A stretch of 64,000 nucleotides of DNA from an uncultured bacterium (GTDB lineage Bacteria; Bacillota; Clostridia; Christensenellales; QALW01). The stretch spans positions 29,525 through 93,524 of the forward strand of contig CAJMLN010000001.1 of NCBI GenBank assembly GCA_905214315.1, read 5' to 3'. Each line of letters opens with the position of its first letter. Within the stretch, counting starts at the first letter, position 1. The notes beneath the pieces are model-generated. The model was not told the origin of the DNA and ran no database searches. It worked only from the letters and a program-made list of their open reading frames with translations. This document shows, one piece after another, positions 43,271 through 52,787 of the stretch. Position numbers and translations under genes: made by a program.

Positions 43271-44038
43271 ATGTTTGCAGTAGAGAGACAGGAAATCATC
43301 TGCCGGATGCTGATGCAGAAGGGCTCGGTTTCCTTAAGCGAGCTGACAGGAAAATTCGCCGTTTCGGTGGAAACGGTGCGCAGGGATCTGCTGGCGCTGG
43401 AAAAACGGGGAAAGCTGCACAGGATTCACGGCGGCGCCGTAGCCTGTACGGGAGTAAAAGAGCACAAAACGCTTTCGGTGCGGATGGACGAATACGAAAA
43501 AGAAAAAAAAGAGCTGGCCGCCTATGCCTGCTCCCTTGTAACAGAGGGAGATTTTATTGCCGTTGACGGCGGCAGTACGGCAATACAGTTCTGCTGTGCG
43601 CTTGCCGAAAGCTTCCGCAGCCTTACGGTGATTGTACACAGTGCCGACGCCCTTGCGGCGCTCAGCCGGAACAGCGGCTTTTGCCTGATTCTTGCCGGCG
43701 GCAGCTATAACCGGGAAGAACGGTCGTTTGTTGGAAGCAGCACGGTGGAAATGATTCAAAAATATCACGTCTCCAAGTGCTTTCTCGCGCCGGATGCTGT
43801 TTCGCTTGCCGGCGGCCTTACGGTGTATCAGGATGCCCTTGCCGAGGTGGAGCGGACCTATATCGGGATTGCCGATCAGGTGGTTGTGCTTGCAAACAGC
43901 CAGAAATTTGAGCAGCATGCTTTTTTGCGGGTTGCCGAGACAAAAGAGTCCTTTCTCTATATTTCCGATTCTTCCCTGCCGGAGGTCATCCGGCAGGCGT
44001 ACCGAGAAAAGGGCATTGAAATTATAACCGGGTGTTAA
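43271..44038 (+). CDS. DeoR/GlpR-family transcription regulator
   Basis: A 255-residue repressor with an N-terminal winged HTH (RQEIICRMLMQKGSVSLSEL then VSVETVRRDLLALEKRGKL, followed by RIHGGAV, the family sequence) and a C-terminal phosphosugar-binding domain (VDGGSTAIQFCCALAE and the phosphate-loop region). DeoR-type repressors respond to sugar phosphates. It is the first gene of a pair with an organophosphate-type transporter 18 bp downstream, so it probably controls import of a phosphorylated sugar or related compound. The promoter is consensus-like. Confidence 0.93.
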   Translation: MFAVERQEIICRMLMQKGSVSLSELTGKFAVSVETVRRDLLALEKRGKLHRIHGGAVACTGVKEHKTLSVRMDEYEKEKKELAAYACSLVTEGDFIAVDGGSTAIQFCCALAESFRSLTVIVHSADALAALSRNSGFCLILAGGSYNREERSFVGSSTVEMIQKYHVSKCFLAPDAVSLAGGLTVYQDALAEVERTYIGIADQVVVLANSQKFEQHAFLRVAETKESFLYISDSSLPEVIRQAYREKGIEIITGC

Positions 44039-44056
44039 GCGCCGCAGGAGGAAATT

Positions 44057-45307
44057 ATGAAACAGCTCACCGGCGCCGCCGCCAGGAAAATGATCTTTCT
44101 CTTTGCGGCGATCTACTTTACCAGTTATATCACGCGCATCAACTATGCGACCGTGCTGATTGAAATTGTACAGCAGGAGGGCTTTGCCAAAACGCAGGCC
44201 GCCGCCGCGCTGACGGCAAGCGCAGTCACCTATGCCGCCGGGCAGCTGATCAGCGGTTATTTAGGCGATAAAGTGAGGCCCGCGCTCCTAATTCTCGGCG
44301 GGCTCGGCTGCGCCTCGGCCGTAAACCTTTTTATGCCGTTTTGCCGCACCGCAGGGCAGATGGCCGCGCTGTGGGGCGTCAACGGCTTTGCCCAGGCGAT
44401 GATATGGCCGCCCATGGTAAAGCTTATGACGGACCTGTTTGATGAGGATACCTACCGGCGGGCCTGCGTCCGCGTTTCCTGGGGAAGCGCAATTGCTACG
44501 ATCTGCGTCTATTTGGCCGTTCCGCTGATCCTGCGCATTGCCGGCTGGCACTGGGTATTTTTTTCCGCGGCCGCACTGGGAAGCTGCGTTTGTATTGCAT
44601 GGGCTGTTTTAAGCCGGCATATGGACGGCGGACAAAAAGCCGTGCAAAAAATAAAGCCCCGCTGGGAAAGCGCGGACAGACGGCAGATTGCGGTCGTTTT
44701 GGCCTTTGTTATGCCCGCGGTGATTCTGCAGGGCTTCCTGCGGGACGGCATTTCCTCCTGGCTGCCCACGCTGGTGGCGGAAAGCTTTTCTCTCAGCAGC
44801 GCCGCTTCTATTTTAAGCGGCGTGGTACTGCCGGTTTTTACCATGCTCTGCCTGCAGGCGGCCGCCTACGGCAGTAGAAAGCTCATTCAAAACGAGATGC
44901 TCGGCTCCGCGGCTTTTTTCATTTCGGCAAGCGCGGCGCTGGCGGCACTGCTGTTCTCCGGCAGCGCTGCAGTCTCGGTATTGGCCGCAGCGGCGGCCCA
45001 GGGCGTAATGCACGGTGTAAATTATTTTCTAATCTGTCTGGTTCCGGCATATTTTTCCAAATACCGTTGTACGGCGTTGGTTTCGGGAGCTCTGAATTGC
45101 TGTACTTATATCGGCAGCGCGGTTTCTGCCTGGGGGACGGCGGCAATTTCTCAAAGCAGTGGCTGGTCAGCCGTTGCTGTGAGCTGGTTGGCCGCAGCGC
45201 TCGCCGGCGGTGTTTTATGTTTTTGGGGATCCGGCCTATGGATGCGTTTTCGGAATTTGCCGAAAGCAAAAAACGGAACTATACATCAGACGATGCAGGA
45301 AAAATAA
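44057..45307 (+). CDS. MFS transporter, organophosphate:phosphate antiporter type
   Basis: A 416-residue membrane protein with 12 hydrophobic helices. The opening TSYITRINYATVLIEI and GYLGDKVRP (the loop between helices 2 and 3) are like GlpT/UhpT/UhpC antiporters, which exchange phosphate for sugar or glycerol phosphates. The end is a short basic tail. It follows the DeoR gene by 18 bp with GCAGGAGG before the ATG. Its substrate, plausibly the effector of the regulator, is unknown. Confidence 0.85.
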   Translation: MKQLTGAAARKMIFLFAAIYFTSYITRINYATVLIEIVQQEGFAKTQAAAALTASAVTYAAGQLISGYLGDKVRPALLILGGLGCASAVNLFMPFCRTAGQMAALWGVNGFAQAMIWPPMVKLMTDLFDEDTYRRACVRVSWGSAIATICVYLAVPLILRIAGWHWVFFSAAALGSCVCIAWAVLSRHMDGGQKAVQKIKPRWESADRRQIAVVLAFVMPAVILQGFLRDGISSWLPTLVAESFSLSSAASILSGVVLPVFTMLCLQAAAYGSRKLIQNEMLGSAAFFISASAALAALLFSGSAAVSVLAAAAAQGVMHGVNYFLICLVPAYFSKYRCTALVSGALNCCTYIGSAVSAWGTAAISQSSGWSAVAVSWLAAALAGGVLCFWGSGLWMRFRNLPKAKNGTIHQTMQEK

Positions 45308-45365
45308 GAAATTTTGTTATGAGGAGAGACGGGAAATGCCATCTGTCAGCCAAGAGAAATGACTG

Positions 45366-45400
45366 AAAAAAGGCTGATGCTATAGCATCAGCCTTTTTTT
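45366..45400. terminator. Bidirectional terminator between the transporter and the DUF4038 gene
   Basis: AGGCTGATGC (45371-45380) and GCATCAGCCT (45385-45394), with an A tract before and a T tract after. Confidence 0.88.
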
Positions 45401-47468
45401 AATCACCCCTTTTATACACTGCAAATTTACTCAATTCCAGCTGGGGCGTCTCATTTGTAGAATTAAGGAACAACCGGATATAGCGGTATTTTCCCTGAAT
45501 GGGATCAAAAAAGCGGGGAAATTTTCCGCCTACGGCAACACACCGGCCAATCCGTTCGGCCAACATTTCATAATGTTCACCGTCCACGGATCCGTAAATA
45601 CGAAATTCGATAAAGCGCATTGCGGGCATATTGCATTCGATATGCAGATATCCGACCTCCTGTACGGAGCCTAAATCGGCGGTAATGGTCTGCGAGGTAA
45701 GGGGAGCAAAACCGCGCCAGTATGTCTGGGGATTACCATCGGTCAGATTGGCGGCGGGGTGGGCATCGTCCTCCGAGCTGGCCTTTAACGCAGTAATCTG
45801 TATTTCCTCTCCTAAAACGGCATCCGCCGCGGGAATCGGCCGGATATACTCCGGATAGATTTCAGTTTCATATTCACCCAAATCCACGGTATTTAACAGC
45901 AATACCCAATCACGCAGAGACGGTCGGGGAGGAATATCGATTTCTCCGGTTTCTGTAGTAATGGCGGGAAGGTCGATGAATTTCCCGTTTATCGGGTCAA
46001 ACCAGCGCGCCTGGTAGCGGGTATTTTTCTTTAACCCACGCAAAATTCCTGTTTCAAGGTCCCGGGAAAAGAAATAATAAACGAAAATATCCTGTTCCTT
46101 ATGGGAAATGGAAACATATTTACGCATTTCAAATATACCCAGCTCATGGCCGAAGCTGGGGGTCAGCTGACTCCAGCCCACATATTCATAGAATTTTTTC
46201 ATATAGCAGACCTGATCCGCTCCTGGTTTATCCAGGCCTACGAACCAGGGCTCTGGTGAATAGTTGATCAAATTCTGGTCATCCTTTTGGTTCCAGCCCA
46301 TAGCCCACAGTCCGGTAACACCGTAGGTAAAGCCGGCGGAACCGCATTGTACGGCCTGCCAGGCACCCATTCTGGGCGCGTCATGCCCGCAGAATCCGTT
46401 GCAGTGGATATCTTCATACTGGCATTCAGTTTCAATAAAGGGCTTGTTTTCCCTATTTTCATAATACCCCTGGTAAAAGCTGCGGAGGCGTAGCTGATCA
46501 TAACCGCCATGGCCGCCCTGAACCGTCCACCACTGATGCCAGGGCTGCTGATTCAGATCCTCTGAGCGTGGATCAGTTATGGGATGGACGTGCATATGTG
46601 CGCCGTTGGGGCGGTGATATCCGTCAAGTTCACCTACCAGTGCCCCTACCTGCTTCCACAGGGTAAAAGCGTTTTCATTCAGATTGGTGATCTCCTGGGC
46701 GGTAATCCATATCAGCGGATAACAGGCGTAGCGGGCTACACAGTACCTGGCAAACGCGAGCAAAGGCTTAGGCTCCTGATGGAAGGAACGAATGGTCGAA
46801 TAATGCGTACCGAACCCCAGCGCCGTTGTAATACCGTTCTGCGCCAGATATTCTATCATAACATCCATGGTCTGGTTAAAGGCCTCCGGGTTGATCAGCG
46901 TATAGGCCTCTTTCCACCAGCCGGGCGTACCGCCGCGGGTAGTCGCGGTGCGGGCGGCACTGAAATATGTTTGATATACATTAAAACCTTTTTTAATTCG
47001 GTCGTCTGCCGTATGCTTAAACTGGTTTCCGCAGGTACAGCCGGGATAGTTGCATTCGTGCAGCCGCTCATAGTCCGGCATCATCCAGTGGGTATCTCCC
47101 AGATAAAAAAAGGGAGTGCCGTCCTCGTAAACCATGTAACGCTTTTGAGGCTCAAGCCTTATGTAGCCGTGCTTTTCCAGCTCAGTCTGCGGTTGGCACG
47201 GAAGCGCCTCGATGACGCCGTCGTCACAAAGGGAAGGATTGCTCTGATCCGTACAAGTTACGGTATATTTCCATTTTCCGGGCCTGTCAGGACTGAAACG
47301 GACCTTCCACTCATTTTTACCGTTCCAAAATCCAGGCAACGTGATTTTTCTACCGCTTTCATGCGTAAAAACGGCGTCAATGTCAACATCCATAAAAGGA
47401 TTTTTGTATTCCTTGGTACTGTGAAGCACAATTTCACAGCGCTTGAATACATAGGTAGAAATATTCAT
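45399..47468 (-). CDS. DUF5060/DUF4038 glycoside hydrolase with C-terminal discoidin-type domain
   Basis: A 689-residue cytosolic enzyme. Domains in order: an N-terminal beta-sandwich (residues 1-80, DUF5060), an apiosidase-like/GH140-type barrel (about 95-430, GTPFFYLGDTHWMMPDYE, WITAQEITNLNENAF and IETECQYEDIHC with likely catalytic carboxylates), a small linker domain and a discoidin/F5-8C fold (about 560-687, ASSEDDAHPAANLTDGNP). The DUF4038 family includes apiosidases and arabinofuranosidases acting on plant pectin side chains. No signal peptide. Its promoter TTGTCT-17-TATAAT lies at 47519-47547. Confidence 0.85.
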   Translation of the reverse strand: MNISTYVFKRCEIVLHSTKEYKNPFMDVDIDAVFTHESGRKITLPGFWNGKNEWKVRFSPDRPGKWKYTVTCTDQSNPSLCDDGVIEALPCQPQTELEKHGYIRLEPQKRYMVYEDGTPFFYLGDTHWMMPDYERLHECNYPGCTCGNQFKHTADDRIKKGFNVYQTYFSAARTATTRGGTPGWWKEAYTLINPEAFNQTMDVMIEYLAQNGITTALGFGTHYSTIRSFHQEPKPLLAFARYCVARYACYPLIWITAQEITNLNENAFTLWKQVGALVGELDGYHRPNGAHMHVHPITDPRSEDLNQQPWHQWWTVQGGHGGYDQLRLRSFYQGYYENRENKPFIETECQYEDIHCNGFCGHDAPRMGAWQAVQCGSAGFTYGVTGLWAMGWNQKDDQNLINYSPEPWFVGLDKPGADQVCYMKKFYEYVGWSQLTPSFGHELGIFEMRKYVSISHKEQDIFVYYFFSRDLETGILRGLKKNTRYQARWFDPINGKFIDLPAITTETGEIDIPPRPSLRDWVLLLNTVDLGEYETEIYPEYIRPIPAADAVLGEEIQITALKASSEDDAHPAANLTDGNPQTYWRGFAPLTSQTITADLGSVQEVGYLHIECNMPAMRFIEFRIYGSVDGEHYEMLAERIGRCVAVGGKFPRFFDPIQGKYRYIRLFLNSTNETPQLELSKFAVYKRGD

Positions 47469-47518
47469 GCGTCCTCCTGCTTTTTGCGCACTTTGCGGTA
47501 CGCTTTATTTTCCCGCGT

Positions 47519-47547
47519 ATTATAGCACAGGCAAAGAGGAAAGACAA
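47519..47547 (-). promoter_or_regulatory. Promoter of the DUF4038 gene
   Basis: On the minus strand, TTGTCT (47542-47547) and TATAAT (47519-47524), 17 bp apart. Confidence 0.7.
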
Positions 47548-48300
47548 GAAAAATCATTTAAAATGCTGTTAAAAATGTTTTTTGTATGCTTTACAGGGAA
47601 AAAGGATTGCGGAAAATCAACCGTATTAGCCGGCATTATATGCAGGGAAATATTATATCGTTTTTTCAACGCTCCTTTTTGCAGGAACAGAAAGGAGCTT
47701 CCGAAAATGCCGTTTTCTTGCGGACCGGCCGCTTGGCTCTTTATGCAGGCGGTACACTTTTTTCGGCTTAATTTCCTCTGCAATACTGAAGCATAAGACT
47801 CGCCGCAAATATGATATTAAATTTCTGTAATCCGTCCTTGGCGGGATTCCTTGCTTCCGAAACAAGAAAATAACCCAACAGCAGGAGAACAACGAAGACG
47901 CTGGAGTAAGAGAGAAGGAAATGACAAAAACGAACGTCACGGTTTACGCCTTGACGCTCGTCTTCCGTTTAAATTTTTACGCCACACCAATATCTCAAAG
48001 TTCCCTTTGCAATAACAGGTTTCGCAAAGTCCGTTTGTAAAGAATAGCCAATTAGAGCCCTTTGTCACATAGAAAGGGAGCCTCACAAAACCTGGTAATA
48101 AACCCAAGCCGTTGCAAGGTTCTTTACACCCGAGCAGGTGATCCGAGCATAATCTTTTGTGAAAAAAGAGAAACAGTGAAGCGGGCAAATGGCTTATTTT
48201 TACAAATAAGCTGGAGCAAAGCCAACCTTACTCCGGCGTGTGGGTTCGAAAAAGATATTTGCTCTGTGTTTTGTTAACCGTTACCGATTTAGATGACTGA
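47548..48300. other. Gene-free region between two glycosidase genes
   Basis: No supported coding frame. It has one long inverted repeat, GCTCCTTT/AAAGGAGC around 47670-47698, and a second, ACGAACGTCA/TGACGCTCGT at about 47930-47962. Either could be a relic terminator. Confidence 0.4.
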
Positions 48301-49350
48301 TTATATAATTTCCAATTCGTCTGCCGACGGGAATTCAGGAAAGCTTTTGCATATAGCATCTTGATACCAAAATGCAACGGAAGAAATATCATCTTGTAAA
48401 GGTAAATAGCGGCCGTCGCTTCTCCAGCCTAATGCTTGAATGGTAACCTGTATATCTTTTTTGAAATAGATGGGGTCGGTTATATGCCAACGATACAATG
48501 AAAATCTTTGTTGTGAATTGAAAAGACCGTCAGGACGTATTATTTTAGCAAGACCGGCATACGGCGTGCAGAACTCCTGATACTTTCCGCCGTCAGCAAA
48601 ACACCAAGCACCGCAAAAATAATCTTCGGTTCCTGTTCCACATATTGTGGGATATTCCTTATCGCCGTCAATATAAAATTTAATCTCACCTTCACCCCAC
48701 CAGCCGTTATTATTTACACCCCAGAACATATATGTGCCAACATAATGACCGTTGCCCTCAACATTATCTAATATTGTATAATTTTCTTTGTAAGGAAGTG
48801 GATTGATTCTTCTGAATTGTGCATGAAAATAGGCATAGCCTTTTGGAATGTTGCCTAAAACATAATCAATCTGATAAAATAATGTAATTTCCTCATTATG
48901 CAAATTTTCTATTGTGATTTTACAATTTTTGTAGAACGGCATATCCCAATAACAGTTAAATGCATGTTGAGGATTTACACAAACTGCCAAAGAAGTGAGT
49001 TGTGTATGATTTTGATTTTCTGCTGAAGCAAAAAAGTCGCCAAGCGGAGCTTCAACAGAGGGCGTTTCACTGCCATCCCAATAAATTCTTATAACAAGCA
49101 TTCGGTTTTTCGGGCAAGAATCGGTCATCCAGATATGTTTGATCATTCCGGAACCGTCAATATTTGCTGCTTCAAAAGTTTCTCCTGCAGGAATACAAAC
49201 TGAAGGAGATACTTTCCACCCCTTTCCCAAATCTCTGGCACTGTTTTTGCCTGTTCCGATTTCTGCCATTCCGCCTTTTCCTTTTTCACCCTTAAAATTT
49301 TCAGCAGATATCGACCTTGATTCAAAATTTTGAATTTTAGATAAATTCAT
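48301..49350 (-). CDS. DUF2961 protein (GH172-like)
   Basis: A 349-residue protein of the DUF2961 family, which includes GH172 enzymes (difructose-anhydride synthase/hydrolase and alpha-D-arabinofuranosidase types). The features seen are SGMIKHIWMTD, FYIDGDKEYPTICGTGTEDYFCGAW with the acidic Glu-Asp pair, and FSLYRWHITDPIYF. No signal peptide. The ATG at 49350 has AAGGAGG 10 nt ahead; the TTG at 49359 is too close. The gene is AT-rich compared with neighbours and divergent from an AraC regulator, with a common 133-bp control region, so the two probably form a unit gained by transfer. Confidence 0.87.
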   Translation of the reverse strand: MNLSKIQNFESRSISAENFKGEKGKGGMAEIGTGKNSARDLGKGWKVSPSVCIPAGETFEAANIDGSGMIKHIWMTDSCPKNRMLVIRIYWDGSETPSVEAPLGDFFASAENQNHTQLTSLAVCVNPQHAFNCYWDMPFYKNCKITIENLHNEEITLFYQIDYVLGNIPKGYAYFHAQFRRINPLPYKENYTILDNVEGNGHYVGTYMFWGVNNNGWWGEGEIKFYIDGDKEYPTICGTGTEDYFCGAWCFADGGKYQEFCTPYAGLAKIIRPDGLFNSQQRFSLYRWHITDPIYFKKDIQVTIQALGWRSDGRYLPLQDDISSVAFWYQDAICKSFPEFPSADELEII

Positions 49351-49483
49351 TTTTGACAACCTCCTTGATTTGCAATTAAATTTCTGCTATAATTATAATG
49401 ATTTGTGATAAGATTTAAAATAGCAAAAATAGTATTCAAAGTTTATCAATTATTGATATGCTTTTGTAAACAAGGGGGCAGTT

Positions 49484-50338
49484 ATGAATAAAAATGAATT
49501 CTCTCCTTTTGTAAGAGTTGCAATGCTTTCTACTTTAAGCGCTCCTTTTCAAATTAACCAAAGGGTTATATTTGATTATGAAATAATCTTTGTTGTCGAT
49601 GGAAAATGTAAAATTACAATAAATACTACCGAATATGTGTGCAAAAAGAATGACGTAGTATTTTTAAGACCGGGTATACCGCACGAATTTAAATGTATTG
49701 ACAATTCTGATTTTGTTCAACCGCATATTCATTTTGATGTTTTATATACAGAGAAAAGTGAGGACAGATTTGTTTCATTTAAATCGAAAAATAAAATGTC
49801 GCAGTACGAATTGAGTTTGATTGGAGAAGATGTGCTGGATGCATCTATTCCATATGTTTTTACGCCTTGCGATATGAATGCATTTAAAAAAATATTTTTT
49901 GAAGTAATTGAAATCGTTCAAAGCAAAAAAGATGAATTATTATGTAAGGCAAAAATGTTGGAATTGCTTCATTTATTACTTGTGCAGTTTGCTGATGATA
50001 TACCAAATAGACCTAATTTGCCATATAACCCTATTGAAGCAACTAAAAATTATATTGATAACAATTATCTTTCAATTTTAACTTTAGAGTCACTTTCAAA
50101 ACAATTTTTTATGAATAAATATACCTTGCTAAGAAAATTCAAATCAAAATACAATGTAACTGTAATAGATTATTATCATAATAAAAGAATTGAATACAGT
50201 AAAAACAAGCTTAAAACAACAACCCTTTCAATAACAGCTATATCAGAAAAATTAAATTTTGTTGATATATATTCATTCAGCAGATTTTTTAAAACTTATG
50301 TCGGATGCTCGCCGACAGAGTATCGGAAAAGGAATTAG
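49484..50338 (+). CDS. AraC-family transcription regulator
   Basis: A 284-residue protein with an N-terminal cupin-like sugar-binding domain (residues 25-110: KITINTTEYVCKKNDVVFL, PGIPHEFKC) and a C-terminal double HTH of AraC type (LESLSKQFFMNKYTLLRKF then ISEKLNFVDIYSFSRFFK and YVGCSPTEYRK). It is an activator by family. The gene is as AT-rich as the divergent GH172-like gene and most likely controls it. The inverted repeat TATCAAT-T-ATTGATA at about 49444-49458 lies just upstream and may be its site. Confidence 0.93.
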   Translation: MNKNEFSPFVRVAMLSTLSAPFQINQRVIFDYEIIFVVDGKCKITINTTEYVCKKNDVVFLRPGIPHEFKCIDNSDFVQPHIHFDVLYTEKSEDRFVSFKSKNKMSQYELSLIGEDVLDASIPYVFTPCDMNAFKKIFFEVIEIVQSKKDELLCKAKMLELLHLLLVQFADDIPNRPNLPYNPIEATKNYIDNNYLSILTLESLSKQFFMNKYTLLRKFKSKYNVTVIDYYHNKRIEYSKNKLKTTTLSITAISEKLNFVDIYSFSRFFKTYVGCSPTEYRKRN

Positions 50339-50402
50339 ATTTTACTTTAAGATGCGCAACCTCTCAAAGCACAAATATTTAACATTTACAAAAACGAAAA
50401 AA

Positions 50403-50439
50403 GGGCAGATTTTGCGAAAAACAATCGCAAACTCTGCCC
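50403..50439 (-). terminator. Terminator reading away from the tRNA
   Basis: GGGCAGA-t-TTTGCG pairs with CGCAAA-c-TCTGCCC across 50403-50439. On the minus strand a T tract follows, so it probably backs up the tRNA terminator. Confidence 0.7.
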
Positions 50440-50530
50440 CTTAAACCCATGCATTTTAGTTCAAGTTCTCCCAAAGGACGATTGGGTAAAATGATATATT
50501 TTAAACTCAGCCTTGAAAAACAATACGGAA

Positions 50531-50562
50531 AAGCCCCGAAACCGTAACGGCTTCGGGGCTTT
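50531..50562 (-). terminator. Terminator of the tRNA-Leu transcript
   Basis: AAGCCCCGAA (50531-50540) pairs with TTCGGGGCTT (50553-50562), with CCG/CGG inside the stem, and on the minus strand TTTT follows. Confidence 0.75.
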
Positions 50563-50592
50563 GACACCGATATCTTTTTCGGTGCTACAGTA

Positions 50593-50678
50593 TGGTGCGA
50601 ATGAAGGGACTTGAACCCTTACGTCTGTCGACACATGATCCTTAGTCATGCCTGTCTGCCAGTTCCAGCACACTCGCA
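50593..50678 (-). tRNA. tRNA-Leu (AAG)
   Basis: The 86-nt class II tRNA folds with acceptor stem TGCGAGT/ATTCGCA plus encoded CCA, a D arm containing GGAACTGGCAGACAGG, anticodon stem CATGA/TCATG with loop CTAAGGA, a variable arm, and T arm AAGGG-TTCAAGT-CCCTT. The loop places AAG at positions 34-36, reading CUU. A34 is normally converted to inosine by TadA; AAG is rare in bacteria outside some Firmicutes. A leucine identity is supported by the D-arm and long variable arm. Confidence 0.92.
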
Positions 50679-51240
50679 TTACAGATAACGCCGATATTAT
50701 AGGAGAAAGGCGGTGTTTTGTCAAGTATTTTTTATGTCGTTTCCATGCATTTATAAAACTTTACCGCCCGCTTCGCACTCATAAAACGAATAAAACGGGT
50801 CAAATTATTGGGGAGCTTTGCAAGAAATTGGCATTCCTTTCCCCAAAGCAGCTCTTTATTACGGTGTTGTCAGCCAAATAAAACTGGAATACTTGTCCTA
50901 AATCAGATTGATCGCACAAAGTTTCTCTCAGCAGAGGAAATTCCAGCGACGTCTTAAAAGAGATATTCATGATGATATCCTTTTTAGGAACGATACAGCT
51001 CTACGTTAAGCCTCTCTCTGCCGAGGAAGGTATCAAAGCAAAAGCTTTGGAGGAGGGAGAAAAGATAAAAAAATAACCTCTCTCCATCAGTCTTACCAAA
51101 ACTCTCCTTCCCTTCTCGGAAGACACCAAAAAAAGAGTAAGGTTACGCGCTTTGTTGATCAGCAGAGCCGGAAAAACAGAATAAAAAAATCCGTGGTTTA
51201 CCGCAAATAGGATTGAACGCAGCAGTTGATGCTGTGTTAA
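50679..51240. other. Gene-free region downstream of the AraC-tRNA block
   Basis: No supported gene. A 36-codon open frame at about 50970 has no ribosome site. No repeat or RNA signature was seen. Confidence 0.4.
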
Positions 51241-51272
51241 AAAAGCGTTTTTCTTGAAAGAAAAACGCTTTT
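51241..51272 (-). terminator. Terminator of the GH27/zinc-protein operon
   Basis: AAAAGCGTTTTTCTT (51241-51255) and AAGAAAAACGCTTTT (51258-51272) form a 15-bp stem. On the minus strand a T tract follows. Confidence 0.8.
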
Positions 51273-51280
51273 ATACTTTT

Positions 51281-51502
51281 TTATTTAGCCGCGGAATCCT
51301 GCGGCACAAACAGCGTACAGCCCGCACGCCTGAAATCCTCGATTTTTTTCCGTATCAGCGCCGGCTCCACCTTAAAATACGCGGCCAGGCATTCCACGCA
51401 CAAAAAGCTTTCCGCACCGCGGTTAATCAGCTTTTTGGTGGCGCCGATATCGTCGTTTTCCAGCGCTTTGCCGCACCGGGCGCATTCAGCGGTCAACAAC
51501 AC
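51281..51502 (-). CDS. Small putative zinc-binding protein downstream of GH27
   Basis: 73 residues, family unknown. A CxxC pair in ECARCGKAL and another in LCVECL form a four-cysteine site likely to hold zinc, followed by a charged helix with KVEPALIRKKIEDFRRAG and a further Cys. It starts with GTG inside the GH27 gene (17-base overlap), preceded by GAGGTG, so it is translationally coupled. Its function, perhaps an accessory or RNA-binding role, is not known. Confidence 0.65.
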   Translation of the reverse strand: MLLTAECARCGKALENDDIGATKKLINRGAESFLCVECLAAYFKVEPALIRKKIEDFRRAGCTLFVPQDSAAK

Positions 51503-52613
51503 GGCACCTCAGAAGCTTGCAGGAATGCGGTTTTATGGCGCTGAAATAGATATTATCGTATATTACGCCCAGATCCTCGCCTGTCCAAAGCTCCCTGACC
51601 TGAAGCGCCTTTCCGCTGGTAATATCAAGGCCGATATCGGCCAGATAAAGATTTCCCGAGCTGTCACTGTCAAGGGGATTGACCATTAAAACGGCGATGT
51701 CGCCCCCGTCAAGGAACTTGATCCATACGTTATCGCCTTCGCCGCCGTTGGCGCGGAAGGGCTGGCGGCCGGCGGGATCCTGATTGACGGCGATAACGTC
51801 TTTGTTCATTAAAATATTTTTTGTATCCTCGTTCATTTTGCGGATATCGCAGCCGATCATCAGGGGAGAATTGAACATGGCCCATACGGCGAAATGTGTA
51901 CGGTATTCCTCTTCGGTGCAGCCGGTAATTCCCACCAATCCTTTGCCGTGCATGCCCACCACCAGCATATCCATATCGTTGAAGCAGCCCTGGCCGTTGT
52001 AGGGCTGAAGCGGGATGTTCTGCTCGTAGATCTCCCTGATTTTCTGCCAGCAATCGGTGATATCGCCGGTGGAGCGCCACATGTGCGCGCCGGTAGATTT
52101 AATCCATTCGTGCGTCTGATTCACGCCCCAGGAGCAGGCCGAAAAAAGAATGTCCCGGCCGCAGTTGGCAAGGGCAAGCCCCATTTTGCGATATAAAAGC
52201 GCTGACGGCGTAATATTGGGCTTATAGCAGTGATCGTATTTTAAAAAGTCCACGCCCCAGGAGGCAAAGGTCTGCGCGTCGATAAATTCGTAATCATAAG
52301 AGCTGGGATAGCCCGCGCAGGTTCTTGTGCCGCAGCAGGAATACATGCCGAATTTCAGACCCTTGCTGTGCACATAGTCGGCCACGGCCTTCATGCCCGA
52401 GGGAAACTTTTCCGGGTCGGCCACCAGGCGGCCGGTGCTTTTGTCGCGCTCCTTCAGCGCCCAGCAGTCGTCGATTACAAGGTAGTTATAGCCCGCGGCC
52501 AAAAGACCGGAGGAAACCATCGTATCGGCGGTAGTGCGGATCAGCTCTTCATTGATATCGCTTCCGAAGGTGTTCCAGGTATTCCAGCCCATAGGCGGTG
52601 TTTTCTGTATCAT
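51486..52613 (-). CDS. Alpha-galactosidase, glycoside hydrolase family 27 (paralog 1)
   Basis: A 375-residue retaining alpha-galactosidase of GH27. The opening TPPMGWNTWNTF, the nucleophile Asp in FLKYDHCYKP, and the acid/base Asp in MWRSTGDI are seen, as is the C-terminal beta domain (KPHSCKLLRC). No signal peptide: cytosolic, acting on imported alpha-galactosides such as raffinose-type sugars. It is the second copy of a tandem pair; the first 290 residues are nearly identical to the neighbour, while the last 85 diverge. The ATG follows AAAGGAA. Confidence 0.95.
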   Translation of the reverse strand: MIQKTPPMGWNTWNTFGSDINEELIRTTADTMVSSGLLAAGYNYLVIDDCWALKERDKSTGRLVADPEKFPSGMKAVADYVHSKGLKFGMYSCCGTRTCAGYPSSYDYEFIDAQTFASWGVDFLKYDHCYKPNITPSALLYRKMGLALANCGRDILFSACSWGVNQTHEWIKSTGAHMWRSTGDITDCWQKIREIYEQNIPLQPYNGQGCFNDMDMLVVGMHGKGLVGITGCTEEEYRTHFAVWAMFNSPLMIGCDIRKMNEDTKNILMNKDVIAVNQDPAGRQPFRANGGEGDNVWIKFLDGGDIAVLMVNPLDSDSSGNLYLADIGLDITSGKALQVRELWTGEDLGVIYDNIYFSAIKPHSCKLLRCRVVDR

Positions 52614-52787
52614 AATTTGTTTCCTTTCTTTAACGCCGGAAATGCGGCGTTTTTTAATTTACGGTAAAAGCAGCGGCGGAAAAGGCATACTAAAGGAAGA
52701 GCTTTTCTACTGTACGGAAAAGTGCCCGGCCCTTTGCGCGGCAGTTTTATCTGCGCCGTTTTCCGCGCGCCGGGGCGCAGGACGCTT

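Noticed and set aside
47467..47796. A plus-strand frame with a GKKDCGKST-like segment upstream of the DUF4038 gene
   Set aside because: The P-loop likeness is isolated, without other motifs, and the frame overlaps the minus-strand promoter and 5' end of a real gene.
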